The position numbers and the translations under genes were made by a program. From an uncultured Eubacteriales bacterium (GTDB taxonomy: Bacteria; Bacillota; Clostridia; Lachnospirales; Lachnospiraceae), in NCBI GenBank assembly GCA_900549105.1, contig URND01000003.1, positions 1-64,000 of the forward strand: a stretch of 64,000 nt of DNA, given 5' to 3'. Numbering within the stretch: position 1 is the first letter of the stretch; each line of letters begins with the position of its first letter. The notes under the pieces are model-generated. The model did no database searches and had not been told where the DNA came from. It saw nothing but the letters and a program-made list of their open reading frames with translations. Below are positions 44,486 through 54,410 of the stretch, in pieces.

Positions 44486-46771
44486 TCAGGACACCCGGTT
44501 GTAGTTGATGAGGCAGCCTTTCAGGATGATTTCCCGCTCTTCATCAGTCAGCTCGCCCAGTGTCATGGTGAACGGCGCCAGTTCGCTGCCAACTTTGTAG
44601 GCTGTAATCACATCGGCTTTTTCCTCCACCGCTTTGCGGATATCCGGCACAAAAAGGTAATCCCCGTTGGCAAACGGAAGCTCGCCCTTCGGGATAATAA
44701 ACGGCAGCATACCCCAGTTGATCAGGTTTGAGCGATACCGCTTTGTCGCATACTCGTTGGCAATATTTGCCCATCCGCCGAGAACCTTCTGGCAGGAAGC
44801 CGCCTGTTCACGGGCGGAACCGTCACCCGGTTTCACTGCAAAAATCGTGCTTCCAACCCCCAGGTTGCCCTCGCCGGCTTCCGGGAATTTTGTATGAACG
44901 ATTTCCATCACCGGTTTCATTTCCGGCAGAACTTCCAGCGGACATGTATTTGCTTCGATTGCCTTCTGGGCCTTCTGAACCTCTTTTGCGCGGCCGACAT
45001 AAGCCGGGTCTTTTCTGGACAGGGTAAACTCTGCCAGTCCCAGAGGATTGGAACGGAAGGACGAAGTTTCTCCGGAAGGAATCAGTTCATCCGTTGTCGT
45101 TACCGGGTCATGAATTTCAGAAACAACCTTCAACAGCATATTCTGCGGAAGGGCGGACATGGCCGGCCAGTCCTTAATGTTTGGCCCAAGCTTGATTTCC
45201 ACATCCGGGTCTGCCACGCCATGGCTGTCAAATACTCGGTTTTTATAGATTGTCTCATCGAAGAAATATTTCGGTTTTGAATAATTCACATCAATATCGG
45301 TTGCCGCTGTCAGATAACCCTTATTTGCCGCTGTCGCCGCAATCGAGCGGGCATCCATCAAGGCAACGGAAGAAATCTGTCCATTCTGAATCTTGGAACC
45401 TTCACGGTTCGGGAAGTTCCGTGTGGAATGACGGATACTCAGCGCATTATTTGCCGGCGTATCGCCTGCGCCAAAGCATGGACCGCAGAAGGCCGTCTTG
45501 ACAATCGCGCCGGTGGACATCAATGCGGCTACAGCGCCGTTTTTCACAAGTTCCATATAGATTGGCGTGCTGGCCGGATAAACGCTTAATGTGAATTCAT
45601 CCGGTCCGATGCTGGCGCCCTTCAGAATATCCGCCGCATCGCAGATATTTTCAAAACCGCCGCCGGCACAGCCTGCGATAATTCCCTGTTCCACATAGAG
45701 ACGGCCGTTGCGCACCTTATCCTTTAAAGTAAAGTTTACCTGCCCGTCGAGGCTGACAAGGGCACGTTTTTCACAGTCATCCAGAATATCCATCAGGTTG
45801 GCGTTTAACTCATCAATTGTATAGGTGTTGCTTGGATGGAACGGCATAGCGATCATTGGACGAATATCGCTCAAATCAATCTCAATCATACCATCATAAT
45901 AAGCAACTGCTCCCGGATTTAATTCTTTATAATCTTCCGGCCGTTTATGAATTTCATAGAAATCTTTAATTTCATCATCGGTACGCCAGATGGAGGACAG
46001 ACAGGTTGTCTCCGTTGTCATAACATCCACGCCGATACGGAAATCCGCACTCAGATTCGAAACGCCAGGGCCGACGAATTCCATCACTTTATTTTTTACA
46101 TAGCCGTTTTCAAACACGGCTCCGATAATCGCCAGAGCCACATCCTGAGGGCCGACGCCCGGAATCGGTTTACCTTTTAAGTAAACGCCGATCACGCCCG
46201 GCATATTGATATCATAAGTCTGATTCAAAAGCTGTTTTACCAGCTCCGGCCCGCCTTCGCCCATAGCCATCGTACCTAAAGCGCCGTAACGGGTATGGCT
46301 GTCGGAACCGAGAATCATACGGCCGCCGCCGGCCAGCATCTCTCTGGCAAACTGGTGGATGACCGCCTGATGCGGCGGTACATAAACGCCGCCGTATTTT
46401 TTCGCGCAGGATAAACCAAACATATGGTCATCTTCATTAATCGTCCCGCCAACGGCGCAGAGGCTGTTATGGCAGTTTGTCAATACATAAGGCACCGGAA
46501 ATCTTTCCAGCCCTGATGCTCTGGCTGTCTGAATAATCCCAACAAAGGTAATATCATGGGAAGTCAGTTTATCAAATTTGATTTTCAGCTTTTCCATATT
46601 TCCGGAAGTATTATGGGCTTCCAGAATCCCATAGGCAATCGTATTCTTTGCCGCTTCCTCTTTGGAAACTTCTTTCCCTGTCTTTGCCGCAAGAATCTGC
46701 TTCACGTCGCCGGCATCTTCCACGATATCCGCACCGTTCAAAAGATATACGCCGTTTTCGTATAATTTCAT
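44486..46771 (-). CDS. Aconitase-superfamily hydratase
   Basis: 761 residues, a single-chain aconitase-type protein with [4Fe-4S] ligands in [13 protein letters not shown] and [12 protein letters not shown] and the C-terminal swivel domain ([17 protein letters not shown]). It resembles the YbhJ-like hydratases more than AcnA, so the substrate may be a tricarboxylic acid other than citrate. AGGAGG precedes the ATG. No citrate synthase or isocitrate dehydrogenase genes are adjacent. Confidence 0.85.
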   Translation of the reverse strand: MKLYENGVYLLNGADIVEDAGDVKQILAAKTGKEVSKEEAAKNTIAYGILEAHNTSGNMEKLKIKFDKLTSHDITFVGIIQTARASGLERFPVPYVLTNCHNSLCAVGGTINEDDHMFGLSCAKKYGGVYVPPHQAVIHQFAREMLAGGGRMILGSDSHTRYGALGTMAMGEGGPELVKQLLNQTYDINMPGVIGVYLKGKPIPGVGPQDVALAIIGAVFENGYVKNKVMEFVGPGVSNLSADFRIGVDVMTTETTCLSSIWRTDDEIKDFYEIHKRPEDYKELNPGAVAYYDGMIEIDLSDIRPMIAMPFHPSNTYTIDELNANLMDILDDCEKRALVSLDGQVNFTLKDKVRNGRLYVEQGIIAGCAGGGFENICDAADILKGASIGPDEFTLSVYPASTPIYMELVKNGAVAALMSTGAIVKTAFCGPCFGAGDTPANNALSIRHSTRNFPNREGSKIQNGQISSVALMDARSIAATAANKGYLTAATDIDVNYSKPKYFFDETIYKNRVFDSHGVADPDVEIKLGPNIKDWPAMSALPQNMLLKVVSEIHDPVTTTDELIPSGETSSFRSNPLGLAEFTLSRKDPAYVGRAKEVQKAQKAIEANTCPLEVLPEMKPVMEIVHTKFPEAGEGNLGVGSTIFAVKPGDGSAREQAASCQKVLGGWANIANEYATKRYRSNLINWGMLPFIIPKGELPFANGDYLFVPDIRKAVEEKADVITAYKVGSELAPFTMTLGELTDEEREIILKGCLINYNRVS

Positions 46772-46784
46772 ACGCTTTGTCCTC

Positions 46785-47246
46785 CTATTCTACAGCCACA
46801 TGGCTCATAAATATCTTATATAATTCCGGGTATTCCCGTTTCAGCCGCACCGGTTTATAATCCCCGTTTAAAAAGCAGTGGGTCGACTCCCCGGTACACC
46901 GAAGTTCTCCGGTTTCCGAATCCAGCGCCCGATAGGCAATCGTCATCTTAACACCGGTGAATTTAGTAATTTTTGTGTAAATATCTACAATGTCATCATA
47001 GCGAACCATGGATTTATACTGACATTCCACAGAAAGCACCGGTATGATAATGCCCATCGCCTCAACCTTCGTAAAAGGACAGCCCATTTCCTCCATGTAA
47101 CGGAGTCTGGCTTCCTCAAACCAGCGAATATAATTGGAATGATGGATAATCCCCATCTTATCTGTTTCATAATAGTTGGCCCGACGTGTATAAAGGCTTT
47201 CCAGAGCATCTCCGCCGTCCTGCTCGTCAATAATAATCTCTCTCAT
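46785..47246 (-). CDS. Acyl-CoA thioesterase (4HBT/YbgC-type hotdog fold)
   Basis: 153 residues with [20 protein letters not shown], the active-site segment of 4-hydroxybenzoyl-CoA-type thioesterases (Asp and His). It lies 13 bases before the hydratase gene in one transcription unit. AGGAGAGG precedes the ATG. The acyl substrate is not evident. Confidence 0.92.
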   Translation of the reverse strand: MREIIIDEQDGGDALESLYTRRANYYETDKMGIIHHSNYIRWFEEARLRYMEEMGCPFTKVEAMGIIIPVLSVECQYKSMVRYDDIVDIYTKITKFTGVKMTIAYRALDSETGELRCTGESTHCFLNGDYKPVRLKREYPELYKIFMSHVAVE

Positions 47247-47314
47247 TGTTCACCTCTCCTGACCTTTTTTTATATTAGCACACTTTTCTGCTCTGTCAAA
47301 GTAAAATCGAATAA

Positions 47315-47647
47315 TTATCCGACAAAAATGTATTGTACGAGAAGCATATAAATCAATGTACCCCCGGCAATGCTTAAAAGTACATTTTTCTTCCATTTAT
47401 GGATGACAACAATAAAAGCAATGGCAATCAGCTCTGGGATTCCATGGCTGCCGCTGAAGATATTCACATCCTTCAGGCAATAGACGACCAAAAGTCCGAT
47501 TACCGCATAGGGCAGCACTGTCCCCAGATAACGAATATAGGGCGGTGTTTCCCTGTTCTCCGGAAACAGAATAAAGGGCAGAAACCGGGTCAGCATTGTC
47601 CCGGCAGCACAAAGCCCAATCGTAATTAACGCCTGAAAAGCTGTCAT
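47315..47647 (-). CDS. azlD: AzlD-family branched-chain amino acid export subunit
   Basis: 110 residues with three to four membrane helices; the start [20 protein letters not shown] with TRFLPF is the AzlD signature. It overlaps the azlC stop by four bases, as in known azlCD pairs. Confidence 0.93.
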   Translation of the reverse strand: MTAFQALITIGLCAAGTMLTRFLPFILFPENRETPPYIRYLGTVLPYAVIGLLVVYCLKDVNIFSGSHGIPELIAIAFIVVIHKWKKNVLLSIAGGTLIYMLLVQYIFVG

Positions 47648-48354
47648 AGACTATCCCTCCCCTGCATCCGTTTCTGTGCCAGCGAAAGGCAGACTAAAAT
47701 GCCGAACATCGCCGGAATTAAAAAGGAACTGCTTCCGAAAATTATCCGGCAGAGCAATGTCACTGCCACACCGGCAACCGCCGGTATATGGTTGTCCGTC
47801 TCCTGCCACTGGCCGACAAATATAACGACAAACAGGGCCGTCAGTACAAAATCCAGCCCCTTCGTGTTAAAAGAAATGATAGAGCCGAGAAGAGACCCGA
47901 CAGCGCTCCCGGCCACCCAGTATATCTGGTCCAGCAAAGTCACCCAAAACATATACCAGGGCCTGGATATATCCTCCTCCGGCTCCCTTCCGCAGAGGAC
48001 TGAAAAGGTTTCATCCGTCAGTCCAAAAATCAAATAGGGCTTTAACTTTCCCGTATTCTTAAATTTATCCAGCATGGACAACCCATAAAATAAATGCCGG
48101 GCATTCACCATCAATGTCATGACAAAAGCCGCCATCGGATGAAAAACCGAGGCCAGTAAGGATATTGCCACATACTGCATAGAACCGGCATAAATAAAAA
48201 TGCTCATCAATAAAGCCCATCCGATGCCGTAACCTTTGGCATTCAATAAAATTCCGAAAGCCATTCCCAGAAAAACATAGCCTGTCATCACCGGAATAGT
48301 TCCCGGAAAAGCGGCTTTCAAAGCTTTCCTTTGTTCATCTGCCAAATTACTCAT
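47644..48354 (-). CDS. azlC: AzlC-family branched-chain amino acid exporter
   Basis: 236 residues with about six to seven helices; [20 protein letters not shown] and [15 protein letters not shown] are AzlC signatures. The ATG at 48354 is chosen because the longer ORF runs through the repeat-rich 3' end of the upstream permease gene in another frame. It overlaps that gene by 8 bases; AGGA lies 8 bases upstream. Confidence 0.93.
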   Translation of the reverse strand: MSNLADEQRKALKAAFPGTIPVMTGYVFLGMAFGILLNAKGYGIGWALLMSIFIYAGSMQYVAISLLASVFHPMAAFVMTLMVNARHLFYGLSMLDKFKNTGKLKPYLIFGLTDETFSVLCGREPEEDISRPWYMFWVTLLDQIYWVAGSAVGSLLGSIISFNTKGLDFVLTALFVVIFVGQWQETDNHIPAVAGVAVTLLCRIIFGSSSFLIPAMFGILVCLSLAQKRMQGRDSL

Positions 48355-49831
48355 TCCCCTCATCCTGTTCAACCTCCGAACCTGAGGTTTGCTCCTCCTG
48401 TAGATTCCGTTCTTCCCGCAGTGTCCGTTCTTCCCGCAGTGTCTGGTCTTCCCGCAGTGTCCGTTCTTCCCGCTTTTTATCCCGCTCAATGCTGACGTTT
48501 TTATAACCGCCGTACCGCTCCCGGCGCTCCTTCCGCGTTTCAGCCGCATTATCGCTGTAAATCAACTGCTCCGTCTCCATATCATAGCCGTCGGCACGGA
48601 CATAACTCTGGGTTTCCAACGGCATCTTTTTTTTGTAGAGCGCATATTCGACAAAGGTTTTAATCAGATAGTAAATAACGGCAAATACGGGCACGCCGAG
48701 CAGCATTCCCGGGAATCCAAAGATGCCGCCGCCAACCAAAATCGAGAATACGACCCAAAAAGGCGAAAGCCCTGTGGAATTCCCCAAAATCTTTGGCCCA
48801 AGAATATTTCCGTCAATCTGCTGAAGCACAATAATAAAAATAAGGAAAATAATTCCCTGCTTTAAATCCGTCAGGCTAATCAGAATCAGACTCGGCACAG
48901 CGCCGATATAAGGACCGAAAAAAGGAATGACGTTCGTCACGCCGACAATCACGCTGACCAGCATAGCATAAGGCATCTGAATCAGATTCAGCACGATAAA
49001 GCATACCACCCCGATAATCGCCGAATCAATGAGTTTTCCGGTAATAAAACCGCCGAAAATCTGATTACAGTGGCGCACAACCTCAATCATTGAATTGGCC
49101 GCATCCGGTTTCAGCACCGCATAGGCGATTTTCTTTGCCTGCCCCGTAAAAGTATTGGTGCTCATCATGACATAAATCGAAATAATAGCGCCAACGATAA
49201 TATTATATAAAAACTGCAGAACATTCATAATACTCAAGGTGAAGGTATTAATTCCGGCACGAAGCTGCGGATAAAAATCATTTTTCATCCATTTCTGCAA
49301 ATACTCCATCGCCTGATTAATTAAATTCTGAAGGTCCTGGGAAAACTGGCTCTCATACTGAAGCCCTTCGAACCACTCGGTTATCTGCCGTGTATAAGTT
49401 GGAAAACGCATGATAATCTGAGAAATACTGGATACTAACTGAGGAAGAACCATATAGCCGAGAATAAATATAATTCCCAGGGCAAAGGCCATGGCGCAGC
49501 CCACAGAAATTCCCCGGACAATCTTTTTTGTCCGAACCGGATTTTTACTCTGCGCCACCCAATCCAGCTTTAACAGCCGCCGCTCCACAAATTCAGCAAT
49601 GGGAAGCAGAATATAGGCAATGATCAGCCCGGCAATGACCGGCGCTAAAATCTTAATCAGACTGGTAAAAGCCCGATGGAGCTCGGACCATTTAAAAAGG
49701 ATAAATATAAAAATAATACTCACGGCTATGACAAACAGGTAGACCGTCGCCTGCCGAACCATCCCCCGAAAAGATAATTTCTCAATACCGTCCTTTTTTT
49801 CTTCTGTACCTTTTTCAGCCATTTTCATCAT
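48347..49831 (-). CDS. AI-2E/PerM-family permease with repetitive C-terminal tail
   Basis: 494 residues. Seven to eight membrane helices and the family motif GVTNVIPFFGPYIGAVPSLI place it in the AI-2E (PerM) family, some of which are Na+/H+ antiporters. After about residue 405 the tail is hydrophilic, with a tandem ERTLRE hexapeptide from 18-bp DNA repeats. It overlaps the PAP2 gene by 17 bases; ATGs at 49831, 49828 and 49822 are all possible. Confidence 0.9.
   Translation of the reverse strand: MMKMAEKGTEEKKDGIEKLSFRGMVRQATVYLFVIAVSIIFIFILFKWSELHRAFTSLIKILAPVIAGLIIAYILLPIAEFVERRLLKLDWVAQSKNPVRTKKIVRGISVGCAMAFALGIIFILGYMVLPQLVSSISQIIMRFPTYTRQITEWFEGLQYESQFSQDLQNLINQAMEYLQKWMKNDFYPQLRAGINTFTLSIMNVLQFLYNIIVGAIISIYVMMSTNTFTGQAKKIAYAVLKPDAANSMIEVVRHCNQIFGGFITGKLIDSAIIGVVCFIVLNLIQMPYAMLVSVIVGVTNVIPFFGPYIGAVPSLILISLTDLKQGIIFLIFIIVLQQIDGNILGPKILGNSTGLSPFWVVFSILVGGGIFGFPGMLLGVPVFAVIYYLIKTFVEYALYKKKMPLETQSYVRADGYDMETEQLIYSDNAAETRKERRERYGGYKNVSIERDKKREERTLREDQTLREERTLREERNLQEEQTSGSEVEQDEGNE
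48407..48472. repeat. 18-bp tandem repeat in the permease 3' end
   Basis: About 3.6 units of CCGTTCTTCCCGCAGTGT (one variant with CTGGTCTTCC). It codes for (T)LREER-type hexapeptides. The unit length preserves the frame if copies are lost or gained. Confidence 0.85.
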
Positions 49832-50411
49832 CTTCTTTCACACTGCTGTTTTCAATAACTGCTCTGCGCCTGTTCTGCAGTCCCGCAATCAAACGTCCTG
49901 CGGCCCAGGCGCTGAATATGCCAATCAGCACGCCGCATAAAACATCTGTCGGAAAATGAACGCCCACATAAAGCCTTGACCAGGCAATCAACGCCGCCAG
50001 TATCAGAGATAAAACACCGATAACACGATTTCTCTCTTCGGATGTCCAATATAGGGCGCAGGCGGCTGCAAAGGAACTGCAGGCATGGCCCGACGGAAAG
50101 GAAAAATCCTTCTGCCGCTCCAAAAGCAGCAGAATATCGGAAAACTGTTCATAAGGCCGCACCCGGGCAATCATATTTTTCAAAGCCACATTGGTAATCA
50201 GCGCCCCGATAAGCAAAGCCAGCAATCCACAAAAGCCCATTTTCCGGGTCCGCTTAAAAACAAGAAGGAACAGACAGAGAAAAATCCAGAAAAGCCCGGA
50301 ATTTCCAAGATGACTGATAAATACCAAGGGCTTTGTCAGCCATTCCACCCGCAGGTGTTCCTGAATAAACATTAAAATCAAATAATCCAACCGGGTGATA
50401 TACTCCGCCAT
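49815..50411 (-). CDS. PAP2-family membrane phosphatase
   Basis: 198 residues, five to six helices, and the three PAP2 motifs: KNMIARVRP, FPSGHACSS and SRLYVGVHFPTD. It probably dephosphorylates undecaprenyl diphosphate or a related lipid at the outer membrane face. It follows the radical SAM gene by 14 bases. Confidence 0.94.
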   Translation of the reverse strand: MAEYITRLDYLILMFIQEHLRVEWLTKPLVFISHLGNSGLFWIFLCLFLLVFKRTRKMGFCGLLALLIGALITNVALKNMIARVRPYEQFSDILLLLERQKDFSFPSGHACSSFAAACALYWTSEERNRVIGVLSLILAALIAWSRLYVGVHFPTDVLCGVLIGIFSAWAAGRLIAGLQNRRRAVIENSSVKEDDENG

Positions 50412-50425
50412 ACTTCCTCCTTCTT

Positions 50426-51331
50426 CTAAACGCCTTCGCCGTCAAAATCCGGGATAAAACTTTCCTTTGCCGTGCCGCCCTCCTGTATATAGGCGTTCTC
50501 GACACCTTTCCGAATCGTATACTGAATAAGCCGTTCATAAACCTGCCGTTTTACCCGCTTCTGCAATTCCGGGTATTTATCCAGAGGTCCCGACGGCGTA
50601 TACTGATTCATCAAACTGAGATAAATGTTATCTCCATAATTTTCATGAAGAAAATCAATAATCTGCCGGGAGTCCATCGACTGCCCCGGCAATACCATGT
50701 GCCGGACGATAATCCCCTTTGTCATCAGGCCATTTTCGTCAAAAACCGGCGCGCCAGTCTGCCGGTACATTTCTTCCAGCGCTTTTGCCGCATAAAAGGA
50801 ATAACCCTCTTCATGGGCATAGCGCCCCGACAGATGGACATCCATAAACTTGAAATCTGTCAGATAGACATCCACCCATCCATCCAGCAGTTCCAGCGTG
50901 TCCACCTTTTCAAAACCGCCCGTATTATAGACAATGGGCAGATGAAGCCCCATCTTCCGGCTGATGCGGAGGGCTTCAATAATCTGAGGTACAAAATGAG
51001 TCGGAGTCACCAGATTAATATTGTGGGCTCCCTTTTCCTGCAGCTCTATAAAAATCTGAGCCAGACGGATGACAGATATTTCCTTTCCGGCGCCGCCCCT
51101 GGAAATCTGTCCATTCTGGCAAAACACGCAGCCCAGATGACACCCGGTAAAAAAGACAGTGCCTGAGCCCCTTGTCCCGGAAATGCAGGGTTCTTCCCAC
51201 ATATGCAGGGCAGCTCTGGCAACCTTCAGTCCCGCCGTCTGCCCGCAGAACCCCCGGCGGCCCTCCAACCGATTGACGCCGCACTCTCTGGGACACAAGC
51301 CACATTCCCGATACCACTTTTTCCAATTCAT
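50426..51331 (-). CDS. Radical SAM protein, pyruvate-formate-lyase-activase-like
   Basis: 301 residues. The radical SAM cluster motif is CHLGCVFCQNGQIS (CxxxCxxC). An N-terminal Cys set (CGLCPRECGVNR) precedes it, as in the PflA-like group found in many anaerobes and archaea. Substrate unknown. It lies 52 bases after the MATE gene and 14 before the PAP2 gene. Confidence 0.9.
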   Translation of the reverse strand: MNWKKWYRECGLCPRECGVNRLEGRRGFCGQTAGLKVARAALHMWEEPCISGTRGSGTVFFTGCHLGCVFCQNGQISRGGAGKEISVIRLAQIFIELQEKGAHNINLVTPTHFVPQIIEALRISRKMGLHLPIVYNTGGFEKVDTLELLDGWVDVYLTDFKFMDVHLSGRYAHEEGYSFYAAKALEEMYRQTGAPVFDENGLMTKGIIVRHMVLPGQSMDSRQIIDFLHENYGDNIYLSLMNQYTPSGPLDKYPELQKRVKRQVYERLIQYTIRKGVENAYIQEGGTAKESFIPDFDGEGV

Positions 51332-51383
51332 TTACACTCCGCCGTCCTCTTACCCTGAAATCTCAGAGTTATTCTTTCTATTT

Positions 51384-52739
51384 CTAAAAATCCAGAGATT
51401 TTAAAACTTTCCGCATGAAAATAACGCTCAAAGCAATCGCCATGATTTCCGCCAGCGGAAACGCCAGCCATACAAGATTTAAATTTCCTGTCTGGGCAAG
51501 AAGAAAAGCCACCGGAATCAGTACAACCAACTGACGGCCAACGGAAATAAACATACTGTAAATACCATGTCCCAACGCCTGAAGCATGGATATACTGATA
51601 ATACTGAAGGCCGCAAAAAGGAAACTGATACTGATTGTCCGAAGGGCCGGAACCCCAATGGCAAGCATGGAATCCGAAGCATTAAACAATTCCAAAAGAA
51701 CTGCCGGGAAAAGCTGGAAAATAACCAATCCAATCGCCATCATGCCAAAAGCATACATCATAGCCAGCTTCATCGTCTTCATAATTCTCTGCCGCTGCTT
51801 CGCACCGAAGTTAAAGGCAATAATCGGCACCATACCGTTGTTCAGCCCGAACACAGGCATAAACACGAAACTCTGCAGCTTAAAGTAAACGCCGAACACG
51901 GCTGTCGCCGTGGATGTAAAGGACATGAGAATCTTATTCATGCAGAAGGTCATCACTGAGCCGATACTGCTCATAATAATCGACGGCAGCCCCACCGCAT
52001 AAATGTGCCCGATCACCTCTTTATCCGGCCGCATATCCCGAAACTCAAGATGAATATCCGTGTTTTTTGTAATATTCAGCACAGCGCTGATAATTGCCGC
52101 AATAATCTGTCCAATGACTGTCGCCAGCGCCGCGCCTGCCACCTCCATCTTTGGAAGGCCAAACCATCCGAAAATGAGAATCGGGTCCAGGATAATATTT
52201 ATTACCGCCCCAGCGCCCTGAGTGAACATCGTATGAAAGGTTCTCCCCGTTGCCTGCAGCATACGGTCAAAAGCCACCTGAAAAAACAACCCAAAGGACA
52301 GAACAGAGACAACCGATATATAATCCCTTCCAAAAGAAATAATTTCCGGAATATCTGTCTGAAGTTTATAAAACAGCTCCGAACAGGTCAATCCAAAAAT
52401 AAGAAAAACAAGATAGCTTGCACAGGCTAAAAACACACTGTTATTCGCCGCCTTATCCGCCATCCTCTGATTTTTCTCTCCGAGGCTCCGGGACAGCAGC
52501 GCGTTTGTACCGACACCGGTTCCGACAGCCACGGCTATCATTAAATTTTGAATAGGAAACGCCATCGAAACGGCTGTCAAAGCATTTTCATTAATGCGAG
52601 ATACAAATACACTATCCACAACATTGTATAATGCCTGCACAAGCATGGATATGATCATTGGTATGGACATAGTTACCAAAAGCCGATTGACCGGCATGGT
52701 TCCCATTTTATTTTCCCGCTGTACATTCTCCTGACTCAT
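51384..52739 (-). CDS. MATE-family efflux transporter
   Basis: 451 residues, twelve helices, with VQALYNVVDSVFVSRINENA and GTGVGTNALLSRSLGEKNQR. It is a second MATE pump, from a different branch than the one at 13850. GGAGG lies 7 bases before ATG 52739, which is inside the 3' end of the kinase-like gene (overlap 32 bases). Confidence 0.93.
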   Translation of the reverse strand: MSQENVQRENKMGTMPVNRLLVTMSIPMIISMLVQALYNVVDSVFVSRINENALTAVSMAFPIQNLMIAVAVGTGVGTNALLSRSLGEKNQRMADKAANNSVFLACASYLVFLIFGLTCSELFYKLQTDIPEIISFGRDYISVVSVLSFGLFFQVAFDRMLQATGRTFHTMFTQGAGAVINIILDPILIFGWFGLPKMEVAGAALATVIGQIIAAIISAVLNITKNTDIHLEFRDMRPDKEVIGHIYAVGLPSIIMSSIGSVMTFCMNKILMSFTSTATAVFGVYFKLQSFVFMPVFGLNNGMVPIIAFNFGAKQRQRIMKTMKLAMMYAFGMMAIGLVIFQLFPAVLLELFNASDSMLAIGVPALRTISISFLFAAFSIISISMLQALGHGIYSMFISVGRQLVVLIPVAFLLAQTGNLNLVWLAFPLAEIMAIALSVIFMRKVLKSLDF

Positions 52740-53334
52740 CTTCTGTTCCTCCAAAAACTCCTCGAATCATGTTCTCTAAAATATCCGTTGTCAGCTCCAG
52801 GCCGATGCTTGTGTTCATACACGCATCAAAATTATGGCAGTCGCCGAAACGATTCATTGTAAAATGATTATAATAATCGCTCCGCTTCTTATCTATCTTC
52901 TTCACATAGTTCGGCATATTGTCCGGGTTTTCCCCGTAAACCGTGCGCACCCGCTCCATTCGTTCTTCCAGCGGCGCATAGAAGAAAAAGCTGAGCACAT
53001 TGTCTCTTTCTCTTAAAATGTAATCGCCGCAGTTGCCGACGATCACACAGGAACCCTTATCCGCCAGTTGGCTGACCACCTTCGTTTTTGCCAGATAAAT
53101 CTGGTCAGACAGGGGCCGTTCCTGGGTGGACATGTACAAATTATAAAGGAAACTGGAAGTTTTCTTCTCCTGCCATTCTTCCACCGTTTCCCGGGTAAAA
53201 CCACTCTCTTCCATCAACATATTGATGATTTCCTTATCATAAAAATCAATTCCCAGGCGTTTCGCCAGCGCCTGCCCAATCAGACGGCCCCCGGAACCAT
53301 ACTCTCTGCTAATCGTAATCACAAAATGTTTCAT
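52708..53334 (-). CDS. Cytidylate kinase-like protein
   Basis: 208 residues: ITISREYGSGGRLIGQALAK is the P-loop of the AAA_26/cytidylate-kinase-like family (S-R-E-Y-G-S-G-G-R), followed by LGIDFYDKEII. These proteins differ from housekeeping CMP kinase and have no settled function. The ATG at 53334 is 8 bases after AGGAGG. Confidence 0.88.
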   Translation of the reverse strand: MKHFVITISREYGSGGRLIGQALAKRLGIDFYDKEIINMLMEESGFTRETVEEWQEKKTSSFLYNLYMSTQERPLSDQIYLAKTKVVSQLADKGSCVIVGNCGDYILRERDNVLSFFFYAPLEERMERVRTVYGENPDNMPNYVKKIDKKRSDYYNHFTMNRFGDCHNFDACMNTSIGLELTTDILENMIRGVFGGTEDESGECTAGK

Positions 53335-53423
53335 AACCATCGCCTCCTCTTTACAATCATAGGAGCCATGATTTTTAACCACGGCTCCCCATTTTCATAT
53401 TCTCTAACATGCGAAGCTCCGTA

Positions 53424-54269
53424 CTATATTCCCAGATAATATCCCTGAGCCAATATGGACTCTGTACGGGAAAGTACCTCCTTAGCCTCCTTATAGTTCT
53501 GCTTTGCCAGCGCCGCGATCATATAATTGGTCAGGCACAATGGCGCTGCAAAGGAATTCTTATAGGTTACGCTGGAAATAGCGCAGGGCAGAATGACATC
53601 TCCATAGCCGCTCACCGCACCGTAATTCATACTGGTAATCAATATGACTTTGGCGCCATGCTCCCGCAGCCATGTAATCATAGTTGCCGCCACTTTCGAA
53701 TATCTCGGGAATAAGTAGGCAATGCACACATCGCCCTCACCAGCCCCGACAATCTCCTCCGGATAAATCATACCTATGGACTGAATCAGATTCACATGCT
53801 TTTTGATTTCTCCCAGTTGAGACGCCATATAATGGGCCACGGCAAAAGAACTTCGCATTCCGAGAACATAAATATTTTTCGCACCGGAAATAATCTCAAC
53901 GGCCTTTTTCAAATCTTCATCCCTCTGAACTTCCAGTGTCTTTCGAATATTTTTTATATCATTCTCAAAAGACGCCCTTAACAGATGATTATCTGAAATC
54001 GGCGGCATATCTGCCAGCCGCCCCGGCAGGGATTCCTTCTGTTTTAATTCCGCCTGAATATCTCTCTGCATTTCAGAAAACCCTTTATAGCCCAACGCCC
54101 TGGAAAAACGGATAATTGTTGTCGTGCTGACATCGATTTTTTCTGCCAGACTTTCCAGCGTGCTAAAAGCAAACTCCGTCATATGATCCGTTAAATAATT
54201 GGACGTCAGCTTTTGGGAATGGGTAAAAGAATCAAAATGCTGATTGAGATTTGTTAAAAAATCCGACAT
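53424..54269 (-). CDS. RpiR/MurR-family sugar-phosphate-responsive regulator
   Basis: 281 residues: N-terminal HTH_6 (LAEKIDVSTTTIIRFSRALG, with the GFSEMQ motif) and a C-terminal SIS domain (about 110-260) that senses a sugar phosphate. It follows the FrlB-like SIS gene, so it probably controls it. GAAGGGG lies before the ATG. A 72-bp repeat copy sits 21 bases upstream of its start. Confidence 0.93.
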   Translation of the reverse strand: MSDFLTNLNQHFDSFTHSQKLTSNYLTDHMTEFAFSTLESLAEKIDVSTTTIIRFSRALGYKGFSEMQRDIQAELKQKESLPGRLADMPPISDNHLLRASFENDIKNIRKTLEVQRDEDLKKAVEIISGAKNIYVLGMRSSFAVAHYMASQLGEIKKHVNLIQSIGMIYPEEIVGAGEGDVCIAYLFPRYSKVAATMITWLREHGAKVILITSMNYGAVSGYGDVILPCAISSVTYKNSFAAPLCLTNYMIAALAKQNYKEAKEVLSRTESILAQGYYLGI

Positions 54270-54290
54270 TTTTCACGTCCCCTTCTTTAG

Positions 54291-54362
54291 TATGCCCTTT
54301 CGGGCATCCCGTATATCAAATGCTTCGCATGGGCGCGCTTCGTCAGGCTCCGCGCGATAAAG
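54291..54362 (-). repeat. 72-bp dispersed repeat, copy 2 (upstream of rpiR-type gene)
   Basis: Full-length relative of the tandem copies at 60204-60347, more diverged. Read on the minus strand it has an open 24-codon frame (YRAEPDEARPCEAFDIRDAR). It lies between the SIS gene and the regulator start, in the sense direction of the regulator. Confidence 0.85.
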
Positions 54363-54410
54363 TATATTTTAGATTGTATCATTTAATACATGGAGTGTCA
54401 ATTTGGCATT

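Noticed and set aside
47644..48549. Longer AzlC with a KNGHCGK-type repetitive N-terminus
   Set aside because: The extension is the permease's 18-bp repeat read in another frame; the ATG at 48354 has a ribosome binding site and gives the normal AzlC length.
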